From a virus, in the IMG/VR virus record IMGVR_UViG_3300043436_001194, positions 1 to 35,181 of that record: a DNA stretch of 35,181 nucleotides; one strand, written 5' to 3'. Under the pieces are notes generated by a model. It did not search any database. It was not told where the DNA came from and saw nothing but the letters and a program-made list of their open reading frames with translations. Below, in pieces: positions 14,100 to 22,744 of this stretch (its first letter is position 1; the number at the start of each line of letters is the position of its first letter). Position numbers and translations under genes: made by a program.

Positions 14100-15306
14100 A
14101 TCAGTACCAGCGGACTTTGCTTCATTAAACGATGACGCATGGTTTGTAGTTAGTAGTACAAATGTGGCAACCGAAAACTTTAAATATGTATTTGATACCT
14201 ATGTATCGGGTGGCATTGTTAGTAGGGTAAAAATAAACCCTGCCCCATCTGCCGAGAGTAGTTATGGTGTTTTCAATTCCGCGCCTATTGTACGCAATTA
14301 CATGAATAACTATTTTAAACCAGTGGAAGGTAGCGTATTGCAACATTCATCGGATGAAATAAAGGTACAATACGATATTCGCTTTGGCGAAGAAGTTTCT
14401 GGCATTGTTACTACAAACTTAGCAAGTGGAAGCTATGCGGGTTACAACTATTACAATCCTTTGTTTTTTGATGGGATACTTTTGTTAGGCGGTGGCGAAG
14501 GTGATTTATTGCTTTCCAACCAATACGATAATTTACTTATATCAAACTATTCCGACGACTGGCTTACCGAACGCAAGATTGATTACATTGATATAATATT
14601 TGGCAAACGTAGTTTTATTTCATTCTTATCTAGGGAACTTACAAGTTGCAACGTAGAAATAAGCAAAGTAAACGAATCGGGAAATATAGTAGCAACGGCA
14701 TCGGGTGCAACGGTAAACCTTACGGGTGAATTTAATTTATTTGAATTTAGTGCCGCATCAATAAACGACTATTTAGGTAGTGAGTTTATTTTAGAAACCG
14801 ATTACGGATATAAAGTAAGGTTAATAAATGGCGAATTTATAACCAACTATGTAAACTATGTTCACGCTTGTTATACAAGAAGCAACCCTATTAACATTCA
14901 TTTCCTTAACCGTTTAGGTGGTTGGGATACATTTGGGTTTAACCTTATAAATAAAAGGTTTACCGCATTTGAAAGGCGAAGTTTTAAAAAGGCGGCTTAT
15001 CAACTTGAAGGCGATCAGATGCTTAATAGCGACCAATACAATAGATTCAATGAAAGTACTACTAACTTTTCAATAGAGCATAGAGATACTTATAGATTGG
15101 TAAGTGATTATGTAAGAGAACAAGATTACACATGGCTCGGTCAATTGGTTGCTTCGCCTATTGTTTACATGGAAGTTAGAGGGGCTTATTTCCCAGTAAC
15201 GGTAACCGATACCAATTTTGAATACAAGACCGAAAAGGCAGACCAATTATACAACCTTGAAATAAATATTGAGGTAGCTAAATACAATAATAGTCAATAT
15301 AGATAA
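14083..15306 (+). CDS. Putative tail protein
   Basis: 407 residues, predominantly beta-strand with many Tyr, Asn, Phe and Ser. A central N-P-I-N-I-H-F-L-N-R-L-G-G-W-D (about 270-284) is a motif I have seen in Bacteroidota phage tail proteins encoded near the tape measure. The C-terminal end (about 340-407) is beta-rich. No enzyme motif is visible. It ends one base into the next gene (TAATG), in a run of tail genes leading to the tape measure. Distal tail or tail-tip component is the likeliest role. Confidence 0.55.
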   Translation: MAITIKSVPADFASLNDDAWFVVSSTNVATENFKYVFDTYVSGGIVSRVKINPAPSAESSYGVFNSAPIVRNYMNNYFKPVEGSVLQHSSDEIKVQYDIRFGEEVSGIVTTNLASGSYAGYNYYNPLFFDGILLLGGGEGDLLLSNQYDNLLISNYSDDWLTERKIDYIDIIFGKRSFISFLSRELTSCNVEISKVNESGNIVATASGATVNLTGEFNLFEFSAASINDYLGSEFILETDYGYKVRLINGEFITNYVNYVHACYTRSNPINIHFLNRLGGWDTFGFNLINKRFTAFERRSFKKAAYQLEGDQMLNSDQYNRFNESTTNFSIEHRDTYRLVSDYVREQDYTWLGQLVASPIVYMEVRGAYFPVTVTDTNFEYKTEKADQLYNLEINIEVAKYNNSQYR

Positions 15307-17375
15307 TGAGAACAAGATTAGTACTAGAAGGAATCAATTTAGATTTATACGAGGATATAGATACTACGTTTACCTATGCCATTGACGATGTAAACGATTT
15401 TGGAAGCAAAAACACATCGTATTCAAAGACTATATCCATTCCTGGCAATGCCGTAAATAACAAAGCATTTGGTAATGTATTTAATTTATCAAGTTCTAAC
15501 GATTACGACAACGGCGCACCTAACATCGGTTATAATTTTAACCCATCAAAATCGGCAAGGTGCATAGTACTAATTGACCAAATACAAGTTTTTAAAGGTT
15601 CATTAAGATTGACCGAAATAATAAACACCGATGGAACTTTAGAATACCAATGTTTTATTTATGGCGAATTAGGCGGCTTTATATTTGAATTAGGCAATAG
15701 GCGTTTAGAAGATTTGGATTTTAGCGAATACAACCAAAACTATACTTTGGCTAATATTACTAATTCATGGAATGCGGTAAATGGTCAAGGCGTTGCTTAC
15801 CCATTAATTGATTATGGCAATGTATCAACTAACAAAGTAGACTTTCAATATAAGGCATTTAGACCTGCATTGTATGTTAGAGAATATTTAGAAAAAATAA
15901 TTTCAGGCACAGATTACACCGTAGAAAGCAATTTCTTATTGACGCCTTTGTTTGACCGTTTGGCAATACCTTACAATAGAAAAAATTTAGATAAGGTTTC
16001 AACTCAATACATGTCGGCTACAATTAATGAGCAAGAATTTGCTGCAGTAGCGGATGAATACATTTTATCTTACACAGGCGTTTCTTTAGGTAACTTTAGT
16101 TTAATAGGTGGCGGGTTTAATATACAATACGATGGCGCAACGCCAATAACGGTTGATATTGAATTTCGTTTAACTGGTCAAATAGGTATCATTTACGCAG
16201 GTGGCGATCCACAACCTGTTAATCTTATATTACAAAAAAACAATGTAGGTATTGATTCAATAACCTTGCTACCTTATACAGAGGTAAGCACAACCGAGCC
16301 AATGGATATACTTGTTAGATTCAATGGCGTTAATTTAGTAACAGGCGATAGGCTTAGAATGGTTATACCTGTTGAAGATGCTAGTAGAGGACTTAATACA
16401 ATAGTATTAGAAATTGATGCGGGTATTGCATTAACATTTGGCGGCGGTACGGGTTTGGCAGTACCTATAAACATCGGCGAAGCTATACCGATTAATAAGA
16501 TAATTCCAAAGGGTATATTTCAAAAAGACTTCTTTATTTGGATTTTAAAAATGTTTAATCTTTACGTTTACGAAAGTCCATTTGATGACAAAAAAATTAT
16601 CATTGCGCCTTACGTCGGTTTTTATCCAACAACGGCTGCAAATGCTATTGATATTTCACAAAAGGTTGATCGTAAAGAACCAATTAGAAGCATTCCAATG
16701 AGTGAACTCAATGCAAGGTATTTTAGATTTAAGTACAAAGAGGATAACGATTTTTATAACGAGGAATATCGCAAAGGCTATAATGAAGGCTATGGCGATT
16801 TTATTTACGATACCGAATTTGATTTTAGCAAAGACACAGACGATTTAGAAGTTGGTTTTAGTAATTCGGTTTTGTATCAAAACACAGGAACGGATAAAGT
16901 TTATCCTGCCATTTATAAACTTTCAGGCACTACCGAAACAAGCATGGACTTTAATATAAGAATAGTGCAAATGAAGAAAATGAGTTGCAACTCTTATAAC
17001 ATTTTAAACGGTGTTACCAATTTGGGAACTCAAGCAAATTACTTGTATTGTGGACATGTAAACGATCCCGTAACACCAACAAGCGATTTATGCTTTGGCG
17101 CACCACAAGCATTGCAGTTTACACCAACGGGGGTTTATCCATCGGCTAATTTATTCAACTCTTTTTATTCGGCTTACATGGCAGAGATAACGGATAAGGA
17201 TAGTAAATTAGTAGCATGTAAAGCATACCTAAATACCGTTGATATAATGACTTTGGATTTTAGCAAATTGATTTATTTAGATGGCGTTTTGTTTAGATTA
17301 AATAAAATAAAAGATTATAACCCAGTTGATTTAGGTACAACCGAAATTCAACTACTTAAAGTAATAGATTTATGA
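15306..17375 (+). CDS. Large tail-tip/baseplate-like protein
   Basis: 689 residues, beta-rich, no signal or membrane segment. The N-terminal third has T-S-Y-S-K-T-I-S-I-P-G-N (about 38-49) followed by F-G-N-V-F-N-L, a pattern common in large structural proteins of Bacteroidota phages, perhaps a baseplate hub. A central region (about 255-395) looks like a jelly-roll carbohydrate-binding module (short strands, many Gly/Thr/Val). The end overlaps the tape measure start by 4 bases. It likely forms the tail tip that meets the host surface. Assigned by context and fold impression only. Confidence 0.55.
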   Translation: MRTRLVLEGINLDLYEDIDTTFTYAIDDVNDFGSKNTSYSKTISIPGNAVNNKAFGNVFNLSSSNDYDNGAPNIGYNFNPSKSARCIVLIDQIQVFKGSLRLTEIINTDGTLEYQCFIYGELGGFIFELGNRRLEDLDFSEYNQNYTLANITNSWNAVNGQGVAYPLIDYGNVSTNKVDFQYKAFRPALYVREYLEKIISGTDYTVESNFLLTPLFDRLAIPYNRKNLDKVSTQYMSATINEQEFAAVADEYILSYTGVSLGNFSLIGGGFNIQYDGATPITVDIEFRLTGQIGIIYAGGDPQPVNLILQKNNVGIDSITLLPYTEVSTTEPMDILVRFNGVNLVTGDRLRMVIPVEDASRGLNTIVLEIDAGIALTFGGGTGLAVPINIGEAIPINKIIPKGIFQKDFFIWILKMFNLYVYESPFDDKKIIIAPYVGFYPTTAANAIDISQKVDRKEPIRSIPMSELNARYFRFKYKEDNDFYNEEYRKGYNEGYGDFIYDTEFDFSKDTDDLEVGFSNSVLYQNTGTDKVYPAIYKLSGTTETSMDFNIRIVQMKKMSCNSYNILNGVTNLGTQANYLYCGHVNDPVTPTSDLCFGAPQALQFTPTGVYPSANLFNSFYSAYMAEITDKDSKLVACKAYLNTVDIMTLDFSKLIYLDGVLFRLNKIKDYNPVDLGTTEIQLLKVIDL

Positions 17376-19117
17376 GTGAGATAATAGGTTTAAAAATTGT
17401 TGTTGATGGTCAAGAACGAGTAGTTAAATCTACTGGAGAGATTCGCAAAATTTTAAAAGAAGCGCAATTTGAAGCTATTGCCTTGTCCCAAAAGTTTGGT
17501 GAAACATCTAAAGAGGCGTTAGATGCTGCTAAGAAAGTGGCATTAATGAAAGACCAAATACAAGACACTAGTGAAAGGATTGGTTTATTCGATCCAGGTA
17601 AAAAGTTTCAAGTATTTTCTAATTCAATTTCTGCCGTTGCAGGTGGGTTTACTGCACTACAAGGTGCTATGGGTTTATTTGGCGCAGAAGCGGAAAACGT
17701 ACAAAAATCTTTATTAAAAGTACAAAGTGCTTTAGCTTTATCGCAAGGCTTATCTACAATAACAGATTCAGCAAAAGACTTTCAAAGGTTAGCTGGTGTA
17801 ATTAAAACGCAAGTAGTAACCGCATTTTCAACTTTAAGAGGTGCAATTATAGCAACAGGTATAGGTGCGCTTGCGGTTGGTTTAGGTTTACTTGTAGCAA
17901 ACTTTGAGGCGGTTAAAAAAGCGGTATTAAGCGCAATTCCTGGTCTTGAAACATTTGGCAAATGGATAGGAAAGACAATTGATTCAATAACCGATTTTGT
18001 AGGTGTTACAAGTGAAGCTAGTAGGGCATTGGATGAACTTACAAAAAGCACTATTGCAACAAACAAGTCTTTGGATTTTTCTATTAAATTATTAGAAGCA
18101 CAAGGCGGTAGAGAAGCAGAGGTATACGAACTTAAAAAACAAAGGATTGAAAATGAAAGAAAACTTTTATTAGAGCAGTTAAAAATTAAAGGCGATTTAG
18201 ACGATAAAGAACGTGATGCACTATTAAATTTAAATGCAGATTTAGCGGTATTGGATGAAACAGAAAAAAACAGATTAAAGAAAAAATCAGAAGATGACGC
18301 AAAAGAGGCATTTGAAAAACAATTAGAAAGAGAAGCCGCCCAACGTGCAGCACTTGATAAGCAATATGAAATAGAATTAGAGGCTTACAATAAACGCAAG
18401 GCGTTAAGAGGTAAAGAGCAGCAAGAAAACATTGATAGTTATAAAGGTTTATCAGAACAAAGAGCAGAACAAAAAGCCATTGAAGATAAAAAAGCAAAAG
18501 ATGATGCAGAACTTTTACTGCAAATGCAAAACTCTGCTTTAGGTAAAATGCTAGAAGCCAATGCCGCGGCTGGTGCTAAGAAATTAGCAGATGACAAAGC
18601 AAATGCAGATGCAGGAAAGCAAATTGCAAAAGCCGAATCGGATGCTAAAATTGCATCTTTACAAGCAACTGCGGCAGCAATAACAAGTTTGTCAATGTTG
18701 GCTGGAAAAGAAACTACGGCAGGTAAAGCATTGGCAGTTGCCGCTTCTTTGATTAATACTTATGCCGCGATTGCAGGGCAATTAAGAGCAAGTACAAGCA
18801 GCCCTGCGGCAGCTATTCCAGGTTGGGCTATTGCTCAAGCTATTGCAACAGGTATTGCTGGTCTTGCTGCGGTTAAGCAAATTGTATCGGTTCAAGTTCC
18901 TGGCGGTGGGGGTGGCGGCTCTGTACCATCTGCGCCTAATTTAAACGCTGGTTCACCGCTTCAACCAAGTACAATTGCAGCAAATCAAGTAACACTTGAC
19001 CAACGTAGTATTAACGCAATGGGCAATAGAGCAATAAAGGCTTATGTAGTAGAAACCGAAATAAGTAGCGCACAACAAAAGATTAGAAGGATACAAAAGC
19101 AAACAACCTTTGGATAA
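17372..19117 (+). CDS. Tail tape measure protein
   Basis: 581 residues, Ala/Lys/Glu-rich and mostly helical. Two hydrophobic stretches lie near 155-180 (G-A-I-I-A-T-G-I-G-A-L-A-V-G-L-G) and 455-500, and a long charged coiled-coil segment at about 245-400. The C-terminus is Gly/Pro/Ser-rich (G-G-G-G-G-S-V-P) and then polar. Tape measures fix tail length at roughly 1.5 angstrom per residue, so the tail would be near 87 nm. The hydrophobic parts may help DNA pass the host envelope. Head genes start right after it, an unusual order. Confidence 0.85.
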   Translation: MSEIIGLKIVVDGQERVVKSTGEIRKILKEAQFEAIALSQKFGETSKEALDAAKKVALMKDQIQDTSERIGLFDPGKKFQVFSNSISAVAGGFTALQGAMGLFGAEAENVQKSLLKVQSALALSQGLSTITDSAKDFQRLAGVIKTQVVTAFSTLRGAIIATGIGALAVGLGLLVANFEAVKKAVLSAIPGLETFGKWIGKTIDSITDFVGVTSEASRALDELTKSTIATNKSLDFSIKLLEAQGGREAEVYELKKQRIENERKLLLEQLKIKGDLDDKERDALLNLNADLAVLDETEKNRLKKKSEDDAKEAFEKQLEREAAQRAALDKQYEIELEAYNKRKALRGKEQQENIDSYKGLSEQRAEQKAIEDKKAKDDAELLLQMQNSALGKMLEANAAAGAKKLADDKANADAGKQIAKAESDAKIASLQATAAAITSLSMLAGKETTAGKALAVAASLINTYAAIAGQLRASTSSPAAAIPGWAIAQAIATGIAGLAAVKQIVSVQVPGGGGGGSVPSAPNLNAGSPLQPSTIAANQVTLDQRSINAMGNRAIKAYVVETEISSAQQKIRRIQKQTTFG

Positions 19118-19155
19118 GCTATTTGACCAAAAACCCAAAATAAACTATATACATT

Positions 19156-20202
19156 ATGGACTTACCTGTTTTTTTATTGAATATATCGGATGACGAAAAC
19201 AACGATACCGAAGTGAATTACATTGCTTTGGTTGAATATCCTGCAATACAAAAGAACTTTTTAGCATTTAAAGATCAATTTGTTGAGCCAAAACAAGGTG
19301 AAAGCAAAGAAGATTTTATCCCTAGATGTATTAGCTACATGATTAACGAGGGAAAAAACAATGAACAAGCGGTTGCTATTTGCTACAATATGTGGGAAGA
19401 TGGCTTTACCGAATCATTTAAAAGTTATGCCGATTACCCCGATGGAGTAAAAGGCAATGCTAAAAGGGTGTTAGAATATGTAGAAAAAAACGGTTGGGGT
19501 TCATGCGGAACTCCCGTTGGTAAGCAAAGAGCAAACCAATTGGCAAAAGGCGAAGCTATATCCTTAGAAACCATAAAAAGAATGTACTCTTATTTAAGTA
19601 GGCATGAAGTGGATTTGGATTCATCTACGGGTTATAGCGATGGATGCGGAAAACTTATGTATGATGCATGGGGTGGGAAGGCGGCTTTAGGATGGAGTAG
19701 AAATAAATTAAGGGAGTTGGGAGAATTAAAAGACGATTTTATTGGGCAAACTAAATTTGCTATACAAGATGAGGAACAAAAAATTGTTTCTGGTCCTTTA
19801 ATGGTAGCCGATTTACCAATTTACCGTAGAGATGAAGATGCCGAGTATTATGTAGTATTTACCGCCGATGAAATTAAAAAGATAGTACAAAGATTTTTCA
19901 AAAAAGGCTATCAAAGCAAAGTAAATATTGAACATGGAAAGCCCGTTGATGGCGTGTATATGTACGAAAGTTATATAATCGATAGAGAAAAAGGCGTTAT
20001 GCCGCCAAAAGGATTTGAAGATATTAGCAATGGTAGTTGGTTTGGCACTTTTAAAGTAGAGAATGAAAGCATTTGGGAAATGGTAAAAGAAGGCACTTTT
20101 AAAGGTTTTAGCGTTGAAGGTTTATTTCAATACAAGCCAAAAAAAGAGGCTATGAGTGATGAAGAAGTGCTTGAAAAAATTAAGGCAATACTTTCTATTT
20201 GA
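19156..20202 (+). CDS. Head maturation protease, XkdF type, with extra domain
   Basis: 348 residues. The C-terminal half matches XkdF-like prohead serine proteases: K-I-V-S-G-P-L-M-V-A-D-L-P-I-Y-R (about 208-223), N-I-E-H-G (about 257-261, likely catalytic His), G-S-W-F-G-T-F-K-V and G-F-S-V-E-G (about 318-323, likely catalytic Ser). The N-terminal 200 residues hold two further modules: a C-x-x-Y-M...A-V-A-I-C motif (about 55-75), and a domain with N-A-K-R-V-L, G-W-G-S-C-G-T-P-V-G-K-Q-R-A and a W-G-G-K-A-A-L-G-W ending (about 95-190), also known in other phage head proteins. It should process scaffold and capsid during maturation. Scaffold and capsid genes follow directly. Confidence 0.75.
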   Translation: MDLPVFLLNISDDENNDTEVNYIALVEYPAIQKNFLAFKDQFVEPKQGESKEDFIPRCISYMINEGKNNEQAVAICYNMWEDGFTESFKSYADYPDGVKGNAKRVLEYVEKNGWGSCGTPVGKQRANQLAKGEAISLETIKRMYSYLSRHEVDLDSSTGYSDGCGKLMYDAWGGKAALGWSRNKLRELGELKDDFIGQTKFAIQDEEQKIVSGPLMVADLPIYRRDEDAEYYVVFTADEIKKIVQRFFKKGYQSKVNIEHGKPVDGVYMYESYIIDREKGVMPPKGFEDISNGSWFGTFKVENESIWEMVKEGTFKGFSVEGLFQYKPKKEAMSDEEVLEKIKAILSI

Positions 20203-20232
20203 CCATATTATTAATTAAAAACTATTTAGGTT

Positions 20233-20760
20233 ATGAACGCAAAAGAATTACTAGAAAAAATCAAAGCGGTATTTAACGAAGTACCTGTTGAACAAGCTGC
20301 TGCACCAGTTGCAGAAGAAGCACCAGTAGAGTTTAAAGATTACACTTTAATGGATGGTTCAAGCGTATCTATTGACAAATTAGAAATAGGCGGCGCAGTT
20401 ACAAAAGATGGCGTACCTGTTCCAGAAGGCGAATACCTTATGGCAGATGGTTCTGCAATTGAAGTTGATGCAAGTGGGTTGATTTATGAAATTAAAGCAG
20501 CCGAGCCTGTAATGCCAGAAGCACCTGTTGAGGCAGCAAAGCCACCAATGGAAGATGCAAGAGTACCACAATTAATGGCAGAGCAAGTTAGATTGAAACA
20601 AGCATTCAATGATTTAGTTTCATTGGTTGAAGGTTTAATTGAAACTCCTGCGTCTGAACCAACAGAGGTACAAAAAACTAAATTCGGTCAAGTTATCGAC
20701 AATAAAAAAGAAAGACTTTCAAATATTACAAAGTTATTAACTCAAATCAAAAATAAATAA
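20233..20760 (+). CDS. Putative capsid scaffolding protein
   Basis: 175 residues, acidic, between the protease and the major capsid protein, the classic scaffold position. An N-terminal helix, an Ala/Pro/Glu linker, two related beta units (L-M-D-G-S-S-V-S-I-D, about 38-47, and L-M-A-D-G-S-A-I-E-V-D, about 73-83), a second Pro/Ala linker, and a C-terminal helical region (about 115-175) that could form a coiled coil and bind capsid. Similar proteins occur before capsid genes in other Bacteroidota phages. A decoration role is the alternative. Confidence 0.65.
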   Translation: MNAKELLEKIKAVFNEVPVEQAAAPVAEEAPVEFKDYTLMDGSSVSIDKLEIGGAVTKDGVPVPEGEYLMADGSAIEVDASGLIYEIKAAEPVMPEAPVEAAKPPMEDARVPQLMAEQVRLKQAFNDLVSLVEGLIETPASEPTEVQKTKFGQVIDNKKERLSNITKLLTQIKNK

Positions 20761-20762
20761 AA

Positions 20763-21710
20763 ATGGCATTCTCAGTAGGAACACTTACAGACTACGTTAA
20801 GCAGAAGGCAGACGAGATTGTCGCTTCTTCGCTTTTCGATGCAAAAACTCAACAATTAATTCAATCAGCAGGTAACGTAATGGTTGAAGTAAAGTCGGCT
20901 CAAACTGTAAACATCATGGATACCGATGCGGCTTTCCAAGATGATAGCGGTTGCGCTTTCAATGCTTCTGGTACAACTACATTCACTCAAAGAACTTTGA
21001 CTGTTGGTAAAATCAAGATTCAAGAAGCACTTTGCCCTAAAGATTTAGAAGCTAAGTATTTACAAGAATCATTAAGACCAGGCACTAACCAAGATAGCGT
21101 TCCTTTTGAGGCTGCTTACATGGACAGAAAAGCTGGTAAAGTTGCAGAGCAATTAGAAACTGCAATCTGGCAAGGTGATAAGTTAAGCACCAACATGAAC
21201 TTAAACAAGTTCGACGGATTTATAAAAATCATTAACGCTGCTGCTGGTGTTGTAGATGCAAACACTACTCCATATGTAAGTGCAACCGTTACAAGTTTAA
21301 CCGTAACTAACATTTTAAGTGTTATTAAAGGAATCAAAAACGCTATCCCTGCACAAGTAATGGGTAAAGAAGATTTTGTTATCTTCTCTGGATGGGATAC
21401 ATTTAACTTAGTAGTTGATGCTCACGTTAATGCTAACTTGTTTAACTACGGTTCACAAAATATCGGAAACGGTGAGTTCACTATTCCAGGAACAAATTAC
21501 AAAGTAATTGCAGTTCATGGTTTAAATGGAACAAACGATTTGTTTGGTCTTAGACTTTCAAATATGTATTTCGGTACTGATTTGTTAAGCGATGAAACAA
21601 ATGCGGAAATGTGGTATAGCCAAGATGATAGAAATGTTAAGTTTCACTTAGCTTTCAAAGCTGGTGTTCAGGTGGCTTTCCCTGCAGAGATTGTTAAATT
21701 TATAGTATAA
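20763..21710 (+). CDS. Major capsid protein (HK97-fold, inferred)
   Basis: 315 residues, starting two bases after the scaffold stop. The helical N-terminus (about 1-35) is followed by a beta-rich body with Q-D-D-S-G-C-A-F-N-A-S-G-T-T-T-F (about 59-74). No repeat or membrane segment is present. A strong hairpin terminator follows. Position after protease and scaffold, length, and the Thr-rich surface strands agree with the capsid of Bacteroidota siphophages. Codon choice shifts to C-ending codons (AAC, TTC) more than in neighbours, fitting high expression. Confidence 0.8.
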   Translation: MAFSVGTLTDYVKQKADEIVASSLFDAKTQQLIQSAGNVMVEVKSAQTVNIMDTDAAFQDDSGCAFNASGTTTFTQRTLTVGKIKIQEALCPKDLEAKYLQESLRPGTNQDSVPFEAAYMDRKAGKVAEQLETAIWQGDKLSTNMNLNKFDGFIKIINAAAGVVDANTTPYVSATVTSLTVTNILSVIKGIKNAIPAQVMGKEDFVIFSGWDTFNLVVDAHVNANLFNYGSQNIGNGEFTIPGTNYKVIAVHGLNGTNDLFGLRLSNMYFGTDLLSDETNAEMWYSQDDRNVKFHLAFKAGVQVAFPAEIVKFIV

Positions 21711-21717
21711 AAAATCG

Positions 21718-21745
21718 GGGTAGGTACTAAATGTGCCTACCCTTT
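21718..21745 (+). terminator. Terminator after the major capsid gene
   Basis: Ten-pair stem GGGTAGGTAC (21718-21727) / GTGCCTACCC (21733-21742) with one G-U and a 5-base loop, followed by a short T-run. It probably trims mRNA so that capsid is made in excess of downstream products. Confidence 0.75.
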
Positions 21746-21759
21746 AAAAATTATTAATC

Positions 21760-22281
21760 ATGCCATGTGCTTTAACAAGTTCATATAGTTTAGATTGCCG
21801 CGATAGTGTTGGCGGTTTGGTAGAAATTTACTTCATTGAGGAAGGTAATGTTACAAGCGTTACCGAAGCTAGTGGATCTGTTTCTGCAATAACCAAAGCA
21901 ACGGGAAAGGTTTTTAGAAAATATGAGCAAGACCAAGATACGGCGTTCTTTGTTGAAAACTTAAATAGCAACGTACAAAACGGAACTATCTTCTACCAAC
22001 AAGAATTGACCATTGTTTGCAATAGAATGCAAACCGCTACAAGAAATGAATTGTTGTTGTTGGCAAAAAATAGATTAATTGCAGTAGCTAAAGATGCAAA
22101 CGGTGCATATTGGTTGTTAGGTAAAACTAGACACCTTCATGCAACTGCTGGAAATAGTGGTTCTGGTACTGCTTCTGGAGATCGTAACGGTTACACCTTT
22201 ACTTTCACCGCTATGGAACCAAGCCTTGCACCAAGCGTAACCGATGCTTGTGCTGCTACTTTATTAACTGTTGGAAGCTAA
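21760..22281 (+). CDS. Major tail tube protein (putative)
   Basis: 173 residues, beta-rich with an acidic N-terminal half and a Gly/Ser/Thr loop (G-N-S-G-S-G-T-A-S-G-D, about 131-141) before a hydrophobic C-terminal strand (Y-T-F-T-F-T-A-M). Size and pattern agree with tail tube subunits. It is separated from the capsid gene by one terminator and from the next gene by another, as expected for a highly expressed structural gene. It lies outside the other tail genes, which are upstream of the capsid. Confidence 0.65.
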   Translation: MPCALTSSYSLDCRDSVGGLVEIYFIEEGNVTSVTEASGSVSAITKATGKVFRKYEQDQDTAFFVENLNSNVQNGTIFYQQELTIVCNRMQTATRNELLLLAKNRLIAVAKDANGAYWLLGKTRHLHATAGNSGSGTASGDRNGYTFTFTAMEPSLAPSVTDACAATLLTVGS

Positions 22282-22304
22282 TAAAACATAAATAAAATTA
22301 AACG

Positions 22305-22338
22305 ATGCCCTGAATAATATCGGGGCATTGTTGTTTTT
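22305..22338 (+). terminator. Terminator after the tail tube gene
   Basis: Nine-pair stem ATGCCCTGA (22305-22313) / TCGGGGCAT (22320-22328) with one G-U and loop ATAATA, followed by TGTTGTTTTT. It lies in the 88-bp gap before the next gene. Confidence 0.75.
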
Positions 22339-22369
22339 GACCAAAACCAATGATTTTGCTATTTAAGTT

Positions 22370-22744
22370 ATGTTGGTACTTACAAAAGGCATTACTTCAA
22401 ATATAGTTGTTACATTGACCGAAAAGCAATTGCTAACTTCGCCTAATTATTTATTTATATTTACAGGTAGGACTACAAACACAGAGGTTAAATTTGTTTT
22501 GCTTAATGCAGCCGATATAAGCCAATACAAGCAACGATATAATAAATTTAGCATATCAAACACCTTATTTAGTACCGCTAAAGTAGAGCAATACATTTAC
22601 AACATATACGAGCAAACAAGCACAAGCAATACAAATCCAATAGGGCTTAATTTATTAGAAACTGGCATAATGGATTTAAAGCAAAGTGCAACAATATTTA
22701 CAAGCCCTATCGGGGTTGAAACTGAATTTATTATACCATCATGA
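22370..22744 (+). CDS. Putative virion protein of unknown role
   Basis: 124 residues, not recognised by motif. The sequence alternates beta strands (S-N-I-V-V-T-L-T-E, Y-L-F-I-F-T-G-R-T) with Asn/Thr/Ser-rich loops, as in small tail or neck proteins. It overlaps the portal start by 4 bases (ATGA) and starts 32 bases after the terminator of the tail tube gene. A structural role is suggested by its place and composition only. Confidence 0.55.
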   Translation: MLVLTKGITSNIVVTLTEKQLLTSPNYLFIFTGRTTNTEVKFVLLNAADISQYKQRYNKFSISNTLFSTAKVEQYIYNIYEQTSTSNTNPIGLNLLETGIMDLKQSATIFTSPIGVETEFIIPS